NCBI RefSeq assembly: GCF_042701255.1
Contig: NZ_CP170554.1
Location: forward strand, 1,984,001-2,048,000
Reading direction: 5' to 3'
DNA: 64,000 nt
Origin: Tahibacter sp042701255
GTDB lineage: Bacteria; Pseudomonadota; Gammaproteobacteria; Xanthomonadales; Rhodanobacteraceae
How positions within the stretch are numbered: position 1 is the stretch's first letter; each line of letters begins with the position of its first letter. The notes under the pieces are model-generated. The model had not been told where the DNA came from, did not search any database, and worked only from the letters and a program-made list of their open reading frames with translations. Of this stretch, positions 8,220-16,987 are shown piece by piece. The translations under genes and the position numbers were made by a program.

Positions 8220-8593
8220 GGCGCAAAGTCCGGCGTACGGATGTTGCCGGCACGACAGGCGTCTGATCGGGGCATTTTCCGTTCCCGCATCGCGGCCGCT
8301 CGATTCGCGCTGCAGCGCCGGCTCTGCACCGTCGATGGCCGACGGCGTCGCGTATCGCCGCCGCCGTGCGTATCCGGCGAGCCGTCGTGCGAAGCCGGGC
8401 GCCGAGCCCGGACAGCCCGGGACGTCGCCGTCCCGGCGATGCCGGTCCGTATGGCTGCGCCGCATAGTCGCAACGTGAAAAAAGTGTCTAGGCTCGCTAT
8501 GCTCGATCCGGCGTGGGGCGGAGGTCAGCCGGCGATTCGTCGCCAGGCCGGCTGCGACGGTGAATCGGCCGGCACGGGCCGACAGGGGGAGCG
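8220..8593. other. Intergenic region before the sigma-factor operon
   Basis: About 370 bases without a convincing gene. The only element I can support is the promoter-like pair at 8475-8503. Confidence 0.5.
8475..8503 (+). promoter_or_regulatory. Possible sigma-70 type promoter for the sigma/anti-sigma operon
   Basis: GTGAAA (four of six to the -35 consensus), 17 bases, then TATGCT (four of six to the -10 consensus), ending about 90 bases before the sigma-factor ATG. The match is moderate. Confidence 0.35.
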
Positions 8594-9220
8594 ATGGAGG
8601 GGGCTTCTGGCGAGAACGACGAGGCCGGGTCGCCGGCCGCCGAGCTGTCCGAATCCGATGTGGTCGCAGGCCTGCCGGGCGTGCGCGCGATGATCCTGCG
8701 CATGACGCGCGATCCGACCCTGACCAACGATCTGACTCAGGACGTGCTCATCGCCGTGGTCGTGGCGCTGCGCGAAGGCCGCATCCGCCAGCCGGCGGCG
8801 CTCGCCGCCTACATGCACCAGTCCGCGCGGCACATCGTCTACGCGGCTCATCGCAAGGCGCAGCCGACCGCGCTGGCCGAGCTGCCCGAGCAGGACGAAT
8901 CGCTGTGGCGCGAGCGCACGTTGACGCCGCTGGAACATTGCGAGGAAGACGAATTGCGGCGCATTGCCCACGAGGTGCTGGCCGAGCTGCCGGCGCAGCG
9001 CGACCGCGATCTGCTGGTCGGCTACTACATCGACGGCGCCGACAAGAGCGAGCTCATGCAGCGGCTGGAACTCGGCGCCGACCAGTTCGACAAGGTGATT
9101 TTCCGCGCCCGTTCGCGCATGCGTGAACGGCTTCGTGAAAAACTGTGCGAATCCGACGGGAAGGTGCGAGGTCCGGCTTCGTCCGAGCTCCCATTCCGTG
9201 GCCGATCGAGGTCCGAATGA
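8594..9220 (+). CDS. ECF-like RNA polymerase sigma factor
   Basis: A 208-residue sigma-70-family protein with only regions 2 and 4. Region 2 appears as RMTRDPTLTNDLTQDVLIAV followed by YMHQSARHIVYAAHRK. Region 4 appears as LPAQRDRDLLVGYYIDGADK and FDKVIFRARSRMRERL. The first 30 residues are an acidic extension. The last 25, Ser/Arg rich, follow the helix-turn-helix. It would redirect RNA polymerase to a small regulon. The stop overlaps the start of the next gene (ATGA), which looks like its anti-sigma factor. The promoter it recognises is not evident. No typical ECF -35/-10 pair is seen upstream, so autoregulation is uncertain. Confidence 0.8.
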   Translation: MEGASGENDEAGSPAAELSESDVVAGLPGVRAMILRMTRDPTLTNDLTQDVLIAVVVALREGRIRQPAALAAYMHQSARHIVYAAHRKAQPTALAELPEQDESLWRERTLTPLEHCEEDELRRIAHEVLAELPAQRDRDLLVGYYIDGADKSELMQRLELGADQFDKVIFRARSRMRERLREKLCESDGKVRGPASSELPFRGRSRSE

Positions 9221-9918
9221 TTTCCGCACTCGACAATCATCTGCTGCGTGCCTATCTCGACGGCGAGATGGACGAGGCCGCTGCCGAGGCGTTCGAGATC
9301 CTCATGATCGAACGCCCCGAGCTGGCCGAACTCGTCGACGCCGACACCGCGCTGCACCTGGGCCTGGCCAAGGTGCCGGCACAGGTATCGGCGGCGACAC
9401 CGGCGCAGGTATCGGCAGCGATGCCGGCACAGGCGCCGGTCGCGACGCCCGCGCAGGAACCGGCCACGCCGGCCGGCGCGCCGGTCGTCGCGTTGCCGGC
9501 TCCGTCGGCGCGCCGGCCCGTGATCGCCTGGGCACCGCTGCTCGCCGCTGCGAGCATCGCGCTGGCCGTCGGCGTCGTCGCGGGGCGCTTCTGGGCGCCG
9601 ATGCCCGGCGCGCTCATGCCGACGACCCTGCTGTCGGTCGACCGGATGCGCAGCAGCGTCAACGCCGTGCCGGTCCTGCGCCTGCCGGCCGGCGGCCAGG
9701 TCGTGCTCAGTGTTCCGGTCGCGGCCGACCCGGGCTGCGTCCCGCGGGTGCGCATCCGCCAGGGCGCCGACGCGCTGGAGGCGCAGGTCGCGCCGGACGA
9801 ACTCGGCTTCGTCAATCTGAGCCTCTCGGCGGCGCGTCTCGCGCCGGGCAAGGCCGAGGTCATGGTCGACTGCGGCAGCCGGCCGCGCGTGGTCTATCCG
9901 GTCGAGTTCGTGCGCTAG
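9217..9918 (+). CDS. Membrane-bound anti-sigma factor (predicted)
   Basis: A 233-residue single-span protein. The cytoplasmic N-terminus (DNHLLRAYLDGEMDEAAAEAFE) resembles the helical sigma-binding region of anti-sigma factors but lacks the His-x3-Cys-x2-Cys zinc motif. A Pro/Ala/Thr linker with imperfect repeats of the type PAQVSAAT spans about 55-95. One membrane helix follows (WAPLLAAASIALAVGVVAG), then a periplasmic beta-rich domain with two Cys (DPGCVPRVR and MVDCGSRP). Its start overlaps the sigma factor stop, the usual arrangement for such pairs. The function is inferred from position and topology. Confidence 0.65.
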   Translation: MISALDNHLLRAYLDGEMDEAAAEAFEILMIERPELAELVDADTALHLGLAKVPAQVSAATPAQVSAAMPAQAPVATPAQEPATPAGAPVVALPAPSARRPVIAWAPLLAAASIALAVGVVAGRFWAPMPGALMPTTLLSVDRMRSSVNAVPVLRLPAGGQVVLSVPVAADPGCVPRVRIRQGADALEAQVAPDELGFVNLSLSAARLAPGKAEVMVDCGSRPRVVYPVEFVR

Positions 9919-10144
9919 GCCGGTGGTTGCCGCGACTGCACCGGTGACGGCGCAGCGGGCGTATCCGTCGTCGCTCCGGTCGGGCGCCGATCCGTGCCCG
10001 AGCACTGCGCGTCGCTATCGGGAGTACAGGTGGTGCGAGTCGTCGGCCGCGTAGCCGACAGGCCAGCGCGCACGCGGTGCCGATGTTCGCGTCGACATGG
10101 TCGAACCGGCGAGACCGGATGACGGCAAGGTCATCCGGCAACGG

Positions 10145-11293
10145 TCATTGTGGGTGCTCGATCATCGCGAGCACGGCCGCTACAGCATCGACGACGGCGT
10201 CGGGCCGGTCGACCTGGATGTTGTGATTCGCGAAGGCGACCATCTCGTGCCGGCCGCGGCGCGACTGGGCCGCGGTCAGCTCGTGCGCCTTGCGCCAGCT
10301 CCGGTAATGCACTTCCCAGTTCGCGTCCGACAGATCGTAGAGGCCGTGCGTCAGCACGATCAGCGGCAGATCGCGCAGCGGCGCGCGCCCGGCGAACAGG
10401 CGGCGATAGCGCGCGTCGGCCTCGGCGTCTTTCGCATACATGCAATGCGCGATCTCCGACCACTGCGTGTCCTGATACGCGGCGGTCTGCTGCAGTGCGC
10501 GGCGTTCCTTCAGGATCGCCGCGCCGAGCGGCAGGCGCACCGGATCGGTGCAGCGCCGGTATTTCTGCTCGGTCAGTCCGCCCGTACGCGTCGTCTGCGC
10601 GCAGTCGGCGAAATGCGCGATCGCCGCGGCCATGTCCTTCTCGTCCTCGGCGCGCGCGGCGCGCACGGGCGCCGCGCCGAAGCGCCGCGCGAGCGAGGAC
10701 TCGACGCGGTCCCAGAGGCGCTCTTCGGCCGGATCGACGAGCACGAGTCCGGCGACCTGTTCCGGATGGGTGACCGCGAACAGCTTCGCGTTGAAACCGC
10801 CGAGCGAATGGCCGACCAGAACGACAGGCCCGCCGATGCCGCCGCGTTCGAGCAAAGCATGCAGATCCTCGACCGCGGCCTGCGGCGTGCGCGGCCGCGG
10901 CGACGGATCGCTGTAGCCCATGCCGGCCCTGTCGTAGGAACAGGCGCGCGTCGTCCGCGCGACTGCGGGCTGGATCAATGCCCAGGTGCTGGACCAGTCG
11001 CTGAGGCCGGCGTCGAACACGACCGTGATGCGGCCTTCGCCGAGACAGAACAGGTTCATGCGCCGGCCGTCGCCGACGTCGACGAGGCGCTGCGGTTTCA
11101 CGTAGTCCTGTTCGACCTGCGCGACCGGAACGAGATCGGCGGCGACGGCGGCGACGGCGAACACCATTGTCGACAATGCCAGGCCGCAGCGGATGAGGGT
11201 GCCCGATAGTCGGGCTGAAGCCGCAGGCGAGACCGCCGCCGATGCCGCTCGGGCGGCGGCATCGGAGATCGTGCCGGACACGTTGCGCTTCAT
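10145..11293 (-). CDS. Exported alpha/beta hydrolase
   Basis: A 382-residue serine hydrolase with an N-terminal signal region (LIRCGLALSTMVFAVAAVAA). The fold signature is VVFDAGLSDWSSTW, SYDRAGMGYSDPSPRPRT, then the nucleophile elbow GHSLGGFNAKLFA. LVLVDPAEE follows the elbow, and a late His in NHNIQVDRP could complete the triad. It resembles lipase/esterase or proline-iminopeptidase-like hydrolases. The substrate cannot be told. It is the last gene of a four-gene minus-strand set (DLH, dehydrogenase, cupin, hydrolase), separated from the cupin by 68 bases, so it may have its own promoter. The ATG at 11291-11293 gives the shortest form with a full signal peptide. Confidence 0.8.
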   Translation of the reverse strand: MKRNVSGTISDAAARAASAAVSPAASARLSGTLIRCGLALSTMVFAVAAVAADLVPVAQVEQDYVKPQRLVDVGDGRRMNLFCLGEGRITVVFDAGLSDWSSTWALIQPAVARTTRACSYDRAGMGYSDPSPRPRTPQAAVEDLHALLERGGIGGPVVLVGHSLGGFNAKLFAVTHPEQVAGLVLVDPAEERLWDRVESSLARRFGAAPVRAARAEDEKDMAAAIAHFADCAQTTRTGGLTEQKYRRCTDPVRLPLGAAILKERRALQQTAAYQDTQWSEIAHCMYAKDAEADARYRRLFAGRAPLRDLPLIVLTHGLYDLSDANWEVHYRSWRKAHELTAAQSRRGRHEMVAFANHNIQVDRPDAVVDAVAAVLAMIEHPQ

Positions 11294-11361
11294 CGAATCG
11301 AATCCTTCGTCGCGGGGAGAGTGCCGCTGCGTGGCGGGAACACGCTGTCGCAGGCGCGGCA

Positions 11362-11844
11362 CTAGTACGGCGTTCCGTCTTTGTGGAAAAAGTTCCATGC
11401 GCCCGCGACGAGGCGCGCGACGAGGTCGTCGTCCGGATAGTTCGCTTCGTCGCCGGCGCTGCGGTCGCCGACTTCGAGATAGAGCGCATCGCGCGGCGAC
11501 GCATTCACGAGCCGGTGCGCGTTGCCGTTGCCGGCGCGGAAGCCGGCGCACATGCCGGCCGACAGCCGCGTCGCGCCTTCGTCGGTGTGCAGCACGAGTT
11601 CGCCCTCGAGCACGTAGACGAATTCGTCCTGGCGCGTATGTGCATGCCGCAGCGACGAAGCGGCGCCGGGCGCGAGCCGCGTGAGATTGACGCCGAAATT
11701 GCTCAGGCCGAAGAACGTGCCGAGCGCCTTCTTGTCGCGTCCGTCGAACAGCGACGCGAACGGCGCCGGATAGATCGAGCGTGTCGTGCGGCTGGGCACG
11801 TCGGCGGCGATCGTCGCGACGGGTGTTGCGGTCTGGGTCGTCAT
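11362..11844 (-). CDS. Cupin-domain protein
   Basis: A 160-residue single-domain cupin. Motif 1 is SLRHAHTRQDEFVYVLEGEL (metal ligands His, His, Glu). Motif 2 lies around GNGNAHRLVN. RSIYPAPFASLFDGRDKKALG precedes the barrel (given in part), and the tail WNFFHKDGTPY is typical of small cupins annotated as sugar or transcription-linked. Its ATG overlaps the stop of the upstream dehydrogenase (bases 11841-11844), so translation is coupled. Together with the dienelactone hydrolase and dehydrogenase it suggests a small catabolic operon. The enzymatic role of the cupin is unknown. Confidence 0.8.
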   Translation of the reverse strand: MTTQTATPVATIAADVPSRTTRSIYPAPFASLFDGRDKKALGTFFGLSNFGVNLTRLAPGAASSLRHAHTRQDEFVYVLEGELVLHTDEGATRLSAGMCAGFRAGNGNAHRLVNASPRDALYLEVGDRSAGDEANYPDDDLVARLVAGAWNFFHKDGTPY

Positions 11845-12743
11845 AGGGCGTCCTGATCGGAAATCGGCGCGATTGCGCCATCGTTGCCGGCGAAGGCGTG
11901 GATCACGGCGATCATGTCCTCGTGCGCATGTCCGTTCGCGGCGGCGCGGTCATACAGCTCGACGCAGTGCCGGATCAGCGGTGCTGCAGCGCCGGCTTCG
12001 CGGCATTGCGCGAAAACGAGCTGCGCGATCGTGGCCACGTCGTGGATCGCGGCCTGGGTCGAGAAGTCCGCGTCGACGAGCTTGCCGAGCTTCATGCGCG
12101 AAACCGCGCTGGCCATGGGGCCGGCGTCGAGCACTTCGCGCAAGGTGTGCAGATCCACGCCGGCGGCGCGCGCCGCGTGCACGGTCTCGGCGAGCACGGT
12201 CACGAGGCCGATCAGGAAATGGTTGGCCGCGAGCTTCATGCGCAGCGCGCCCGGCACGGCACCGCAGCGGAATACGTAGCTGCATAGAGGTTCGAGCAGC
12301 GGCAGCACGCGTTCCAGATCCTCGTCGGTACCGGCGGCCATGCCGACGAGGCGGCCCTGTTCGGCCGGCACGCGCGAACCCGACACGGGCGCTTCGACGT
12401 AGGCGCCGCCGGCCGCGTGCAGATCCGCGGCCAATGCGGTGGAGAATTCCGGCGACGTCGTTCCGAGCTGCACGATCGTCCTGCCGGCCACGCGCGCGGC
12501 GAAGGCCGGTGTGCCGCGGCCGAGCACCGCATCGACGGCCGCTTCGTTGAGCAGCATGACGAAGACGATGGCGCAGCGCGCGAACACTGCATCCACCGAG
12601 TCGGCCCGGCTTGCGCCCTGATCCACGAGCGCTGCGCATTTTTCCGGCGCGCGGTTCCAGACCGTCAGCGCGACGCCGGCGCGCAGCAGATTGCGCGCCA
12701 TCGGCAGACCCATGTGACCGATGCCGAGGAAGCCGACGTTCAC
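11841..12743 (-). CDS. NAD(P)-dependent beta-hydroxyacid dehydrogenase family protein
   Basis: A 300-residue member of the 3-hydroxyisobutyrate / tartronate semialdehyde reductase family. The Rossmann start is VGFLGIGHMGLPMARNLLRAG. The substrate loop is EAPVSGSRVPAEQGRL, and the catalytic lysine lies in MKLAANHFL. The C-terminal all-helical domain follows. The start is the GTG at 12743, overlapping the stop of the dienelactone hydrolase gene (GTGA). No ATG in this frame fits the GxGxMG motif position. The substrate is unknown; it would reduce or oxidise a small beta-hydroxy acid or imine. Confidence 0.85.
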   Translation of the reverse strand: MNVGFLGIGHMGLPMARNLLRAGVALTVWNRAPEKCAALVDQGASRADSVDAVFARCAIVFVMLLNEAAVDAVLGRGTPAFAARVAGRTIVQLGTTSPEFSTALAADLHAAGGAYVEAPVSGSRVPAEQGRLVGMAAGTDEDLERVLPLLEPLCSYVFRCGAVPGALRMKLAANHFLIGLVTVLAETVHAARAAGVDLHTLREVLDAGPMASAVSRMKLGKLVDADFSTQAAIHDVATIAQLVFAQCREAGAAAPLIRHCVELYDRAAANGHAHEDMIAVIHAFAGNDGAIAPISDQDAL

Positions 12744-13591
12744 AGGATGGTCTCCGCGTCGAACAGCGGCGGTGTCGCGTAGAGACGCTGGCGCAGGAAC
12801 GCGAGCACCTCGTCGCGCGCCTGCGCGGTCGGCTCGCCGGCCGCATCGACGAGATGGGCGGTGAATACGCTGTGCGGGCTCGCGACGACGTCGCGGAAGA
12901 AAGGCGGCGGGTCCGGATTCGCTGCGGTGTCCGGCAGCACGCGGGCGACGAAGCGCGCGCCGAGTGCGGCGCGGTAAGCCGCGAAGCGTTCGGCGCGGCA
13001 GTGACGATCGCCGTCGAAGCGATAGGCCAGCACGGTGAGTTCGTCGCGTTCCAGGCGTGCGCGGATTGCCGCGAGCTCGGCGGCGTCGCTCTCCACGGCG
13101 GCGGGATCGTCCAGCGGCAGCGACGGCTGCGCGAGCACCGGCGCGAGCACGGCCGGCTCCAGCATCATCGACAGCGCGAAATTGCCGGTGAAGCACATGC
13201 CGACGGCGCCGACGCCGGGGCCGCCGCATTCTTCCAGCGCACGGCGCGCGAGTGCGCGCAGCCATGCCGTGACCGGGCTCGCGCCACGGCCGGCCAGCGC
13301 ATGGAACTCGGCGCTGATGCAGGCACGCCGCAGCACGGCCAGTCCGGGTTCCGCTTCGGGATAGGCGCCGTCGGTGCCGAACAGCGAGGGCAGGTAGACG
13401 GTGAATCCACCGTGGCGTATCCAGCGCGCGAAGCGCGCGACGTGCGGGCTGATGCCGGGCATTTCGGCCAGCACGACGACGGCCGGACCCGAGCCCGACA
13501 CGAACACGCGCCGGCTCACGTCGTCCAGGGTGATGGTGCGTGCCTGGAAATCGGCGAGGTCGTCGTTCGACGGCGATGGTGACGTAGGCAT
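12740..13591 (-). CDS. Dienelactone hydrolase family protein
   Basis: A 283-residue alpha/beta hydrolase of the dienelactone hydrolase type. The oxyanion strand is VVVLAEMPGISPHV. The nucleophile is the Cys in VGMCFTGNFAL, with G-x-C-x-G spacing. A Tyr/Arg-rich segment (LAYRFDGDRHCRAERFAAYR) and the late His in ASPHSVF may complete the triad. It opens lactone rings or cleaves related esters in the cytoplasm; no signal peptide is present. It is the first gene of the operon running to 11362, overlapping the next gene by four bases. The segment after the nucleophile differs from classic DLH, so substrate prediction stops here. Confidence 0.8.
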   Translation of the reverse strand: MPTSPSPSNDDLADFQARTITLDDVSRRVFVSGSGPAVVVLAEMPGISPHVARFARWIRHGGFTVYLPSLFGTDGAYPEAEPGLAVLRRACISAEFHALAGRGASPVTAWLRALARRALEECGGPGVGAVGMCFTGNFALSMMLEPAVLAPVLAQPSLPLDDPAAVESDAAELAAIRARLERDELTVLAYRFDGDRHCRAERFAAYRAALGARFVARVLPDTAANPDPPPFFRDVVASPHSVFTAHLVDAAGEPTAQARDEVLAFLRQRLYATPPLFDAETIL

Positions 13592-13608
13592 GGTCTCTCC
13601 GGCGGTGA

Positions 13609-13845
13609 TCAGGGATGCTGCGGCCGTTCCAGCACGAGCAGGCGCAGCGCGAGGCCGACGGACATGCCGGCCTGTACGCGATCGAGCCAGCGGGTCGACG
13701 TCGCGCCGCGGCGGCGCAGCAGCACGGTTACGCGTCCACCGGCCAGGCCGGGCAGGGCACGGAACACGAGCGCGATCGTCGACCGCAGCAGGCCGAGCAC
13801 GGCGGCGCAGAACAGCAGCAGGGTCGCAACGGTCGGCATGGTCAA
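13609..13845 (-). pseudogene. LysE/RhtB exporter relic with internal deletion
   Basis: A 78-codon frame whose start (MPTVATLLLFCAAVLGL) matches the N-terminal helix of LysE/RhtB amino-acid exporters. Its end (RWLDRVQAGMSVGLALRLLV) matches their last helix. The roughly 120-130 residues between, including the conserved PGP motif after helix 1, are missing. The join falls near residue 18-20. It lies between the dienelactone hydrolase start and a divergent GlxA-type regulator, where an intact LysE gene would be plausible. I read it as an in-frame deletion remnant. A real two-helix protein is possible but less likely. Confidence 0.6.
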
Positions 13846-14052
13846 TCCGCAGGCGGATCGCTTCGGCTACGCAGCGCAGGAACGGCAGCGGAACCGGCGG
13901 CGCTGGTCACGAGTACGTCGCACGCATCCGCTCTCCAGATCGCACGTGCGCGCCTTGCGTCAGCAACCTGCGCTCCGCATTCGCCGTCATTACAGCCTCG
14001 ACAGCGTCGCGAACCCAGTGTCCAATGGGACGTCTTCCAGGCGGAAACAGAC

Positions 14053-15033
14053 ATGAAGGATTTCGAGATCCTGGTCATCGACGGCGCGTATCCGAGCAGC
14101 GTCGCGATGAGTCGCGACATCCTCGATGCCGCCGTACAAGTTGCAACGAAGATGGGCATCGCCGCTCCGACCTGGGGCCTGTATTCGCTGGCCGGCGGAC
14201 GCGTACCGCTGCGCGACGGCATCAGCGTCGAAACCCGCGCATTGCCGCCGCGCCGCCAGGCCTCGCGTTCGGTCTGCGTGATTCCCGGGCTCGGCGCCGA
14301 TCCGCAGGCCATCGCGGCGCGCATGGTCTTGCCCGAGGGGCGCGCCGTCGCGCGACGGCTGGTCGCGCAGATCGCGCGTGGCGGACAGGTCGCGGCATCT
14401 TGCTCGGCCGTGTTCGTGCTGCAGGCGGCCGGTCTGCTCGACGGCCGGCGCGCGACGACGACCTGGTGGCTCGCGCCGGCGCTGGCCGAACGGGCGCCGG
14501 CCTGCACGGTCGATGCGGCGCGCATGGTCTGCGTCGACGGTCCGGTGACCACGGCGGGCGCGGCGTTCGCGCATGCGGACCTGATGCTGCATCTGCTGCG
14601 CGAGCGTTGCGGGCCGGCGCTCAGCGAAACCGTCGCACGCCTGCTGCTGCTGGAGCATCGCCAGTCGCAGTCGCCCTTCGTCGTGCCGGAAGTGCTGGTC
14701 AGCGGTCACGCACTCGTGGCGCGCCTCACGGCGCGGCTGGAGAAATCGCTGCCGCTCATTCCGCCGATCTCGCAGCTCGCGCGCGAACTCTGCGTGTCGG
14801 AAAAGACCCTGGGCCGGCACGTGCGGCGCGCGACCGGCAAGAGCACCGGCGGTCTCGTGCGCAGCGTGAAGCTGCGGCGTGCGCGCACCCTGCTCGAGAA
14901 CAGCCGCATGACCATCGAGCAGATCGCCGCAGAAGTCGGCTATCGCGATGCGACGGCATTGCGCCGGCTCATGCGCAAGACCGCCGGCGCGAGTCCGCGG
15001 CAGTTCCGCGCGATCACGACGGTCGACGGCTGA
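14053..15033 (+). CDS. GlxA-family transcriptional regulator (DJ-1/PfpI + AraC)
   Basis: A 326-residue regulator with an N-terminal DJ-1/PfpI-like amidotransferase domain (FEILVIDGAYPSSVAMSRDIL; AASCSAVFVLQAAGLLDGRR with the Cys in the usual elbow place) and a C-terminal AraC pair of helix-turn-helices (LARELCVSEKTLGRHVRRA; IEQIAAEVGYRDATALRRLM). GlxA relatives respond to small metabolites such as quaternary amines or amino acids, usually activating nearby genes. It is divergent from the LysE relic and the DLH operon, a common position for a regulator of exporters or catabolic genes. The ATG at 14053 is the first codon giving the standard DJ-1 N-terminus. Confidence 0.88.
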   Translation: MKDFEILVIDGAYPSSVAMSRDILDAAVQVATKMGIAAPTWGLYSLAGGRVPLRDGISVETRALPPRRQASRSVCVIPGLGADPQAIAARMVLPEGRAVARRLVAQIARGGQVAASCSAVFVLQAAGLLDGRRATTTWWLAPALAERAPACTVDAARMVCVDGPVTTAGAAFAHADLMLHLLRERCGPALSETVARLLLLEHRQSQSPFVVPEVLVSGHALVARLTARLEKSLPLIPPISQLARELCVSEKTLGRHVRRATGKSTGGLVRSVKLRRARTLLENSRMTIEQIAAEVGYRDATALRRLMRKTAGASPRQFRAITTVDG

Positions 15034-15099
15034 GGCGGGAAAGCATCGCCTCGCCGTCATCGCCGCTGCCGGTTGCGGCAACGTCTCCGCGCGCGGCAA

Positions 15100-15747
15100 T
15101 CAGCTGGACGAATCCTCGGCATCGGTTTCGGCATCGGACTGCGCATCGCCGCGGCAGTCGATGATCAGCGGCTGTTCGCAGACGGCCAGCTCCAGTTCGT
15201 CGTCCGCGTGCACGCAGCGCGTCCGCACGAGACGGCCGCGCGCATCGAAGTCCAGCAGCACGACGCGGTCGTACAGTTCGCTGGGCCAGTTCGCCGGCAA
15301 TGATTGCGCCGGCGCACCGAGTGCGCGCGCCACGTCGAGTATGCGGTTGTGCCGCCAGACGACGACCGCGTGGCGCCAGAGCGGCTGCGGATCGGCGCCG
15401 AACAGCAGGCTCACGACGTCGGCCGGCGTGCGGCTCTGCCGGATGGGCAAGGCGAGCTGCTGCGCGAGATGGTGCAAGGTCTGCGACGGCCGCTGGCTGC
15501 GCGCTGTGTCGCGCGCGGCGATCAGACAGTCCGCGTTCCAGGCCCAGCCGTCGCGCCGCGAGAGTTCCTGCAGGATGTAGGGCAGCGCGAACGCACGCAT
15601 GCGCCCGGTGCTCGACAGGCGCGTCGGCAGTTCGCGGCCCTCTTTCTCCGCGTGCCGCAACAGGCTGACGCGGCGCGTGGCCTCACCGGGCAGCAGGTCG
15701 GCGAGGCCGGCCGGCGCGCGAGCGATTGCCGCGGAATTTTCGTTCAT
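15100..15747 (-). CDS. Histidine phosphatase (phosphoglycerate mutase-like) protein
   Basis: A 215-residue cytoplasmic protein of the histidine phosphatase superfamily. The catalytic motif is LLRHAEKEGRELPTRLSSTG (about 30-49), where RHA carries the phosphorylated His. A second block, RDTARSQRPSQTL, supplies Arg, and VVVWRHNRI the second His. The C-terminus is acidic (DAQSDAETDAEDSSS). It could act on phosphohistidine, like SixA, or on a small phosphoester. Its start overlaps the stop of the YihY gene upstream by four bases, so the two are translated together. Confidence 0.75.
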   Translation of the reverse strand: MNENSAAIARAPAGLADLLPGEATRRVSLLRHAEKEGRELPTRLSSTGRMRAFALPYILQELSRRDGWAWNADCLIAARDTARSQRPSQTLHHLAQQLALPIRQSRTPADVVSLLFGADPQPLWRHAVVVWRHNRILDVARALGAPAQSLPANWPSELYDRVVLLDFDARGRLVRTRCVHADDELELAVCEQPLIIDCRGDAQSDAETDAEDSSS

Positions 15748-16661
15748 GGCGTGCGGCCTCGTTCGTGCGGCCAGCGGTTCGCCGCCCAGCGCGTGAAGCC
15801 CGCGCCGACCAGCACGATCAGCGAGCTGTAATAGACCCAGACCAGCAACAGCACGACAGCCCCCGAAGCGCCGTAGGCATCGGCCTGGTCGCTGTTCGCG
15901 AGATACGCGCCGAGCGCCCATTTGCCGATGTCGAACAGCAGGGACGTGACGAACGCGCCGGCGACGATGGGCCGCCAGCGCGGCGATGCGTCGGGCACGA
16001 AGCGGAACAGTGCCGCGAACGCGAGCGTGAACGTCGCCAGGGTGATCGCCTCGTTGACGACGACCCAGGCCCAGCCTTCCCGGGTCAGCGCCGCGCTGAG
16101 CAGGGTGCTGACCACGAGCGTGATGACGAGGAAGAAGCCGATGACCGCGATCATGCCCAGCGACAGCAGCCGGCGCCGCAGCCACGTTCGTATCGCATTG
16201 CTGTGCGCCGGCGCGTCGATCTGCCAGATGCGGTTGATCGCATCCTGGAACTGCGCGAACGCGGTCGATGCGGAAACCAGCAGCGCGCCGAGGCTGATGA
16301 GTCCCGACGCGCTGAGCCCGAGGGTCCGGCCATGACTGCTGTCGACGACGAGCCGCGCGACGTCGCGTACCTGTGTGCCGAGCAGGCTGCCGAGCTGTTC
16401 GACCAGGCGCAGTTCCGATCCGGGCCAGAGTTGCGCGGCGATCGCGAGGCTCAGCACGACGACCGGCGCGAACGACAGCGCCGCGTAGAACGCGATCGAC
16501 GCGGCGAGCGTCAACGGGTCGGCGCGGTAGAACGCCGCGGCCGCATCGGTCCAGCGAGTCGCGGCGGCACCGTTTTGCCGCGATGCGCTCGCCGCTGCAC
16601 CGGACGGCGGTACAGGCGTGCGCGACAACGGCGGCGTGCGGATGTCGACCTGCGGAATCAT
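15744..16661 (-). CDS. YihY/BrkB-family inner-membrane protein
   Basis: A 305-residue protein with six predicted membrane helices in the YihY/virulence factor BrkB pattern. The family signature starts DPLTLAASIAFYAALSFAPV. FRFVPDASPRWRPIVAGAFV and LLVWVYYSSLIVLVGAGFTR are further family blocks. The N-terminal 35 residues are Pro/Ala-rich and cytoplasmic. The protein was once called ribonuclease BN, but that activity belongs to another gene. Its role is unknown; envelope integrity or transport is often suggested. It is the first gene of a two-gene unit with the histidine phosphatase. Confidence 0.88.
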   Translation of the reverse strand: MIPQVDIRTPPLSRTPVPPSGAAASASRQNGAAATRWTDAAAAFYRADPLTLAASIAFYAALSFAPVVVLSLAIAAQLWPGSELRLVEQLGSLLGTQVRDVARLVVDSSHGRTLGLSASGLISLGALLVSASTAFAQFQDAINRIWQIDAPAHSNAIRTWLRRRLLSLGMIAVIGFFLVITLVVSTLLSAALTREGWAWVVVNEAITLATFTLAFAALFRFVPDASPRWRPIVAGAFVTSLLFDIGKWALGAYLANSDQADAYGASGAVVLLLVWVYYSSLIVLVGAGFTRWAANRWPHERGRTP

Positions 16662-16987
16662 GCGGTACGCCTCCGGCGTCGTGAGCCCTGTCCAAAGAAT
16701 GGCAACCGACGTGCCAGCACGCCGGCGAGGGCATCGGGGCCGCCTGGTCGCGATTTGCCGTGCCGGAGCCTGCGGACGGACGACGGCGCTGTGCGCAAAA
16801 CGCCTGCCTCAGCAGGGCGATCTCGCGAATTGCACGGCTCGTGTCGCGCCAGTCATCGTGCATCGCCTCGCTTCGGCGGGTCGCCGCTGCGGACGCTTGC
16901 CCGGCTCGCGCGGTGTGCAGTGACCTTGACGTCCGTATCACCTTTCCACTCGTAGCGTCGCGCGGCGCTACGACGACGGAGTGCGCC
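16662..16987. other. Divergent intergenic region between YihY and CorA-like genes
   Basis: About 325 bases with no coding frame I can support. A good TTGACG hexamer lies at 16926-16931, but no clear -10 follows at the right spacing, so the CorA-like promoter is only suggested. Confidence 0.45.
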
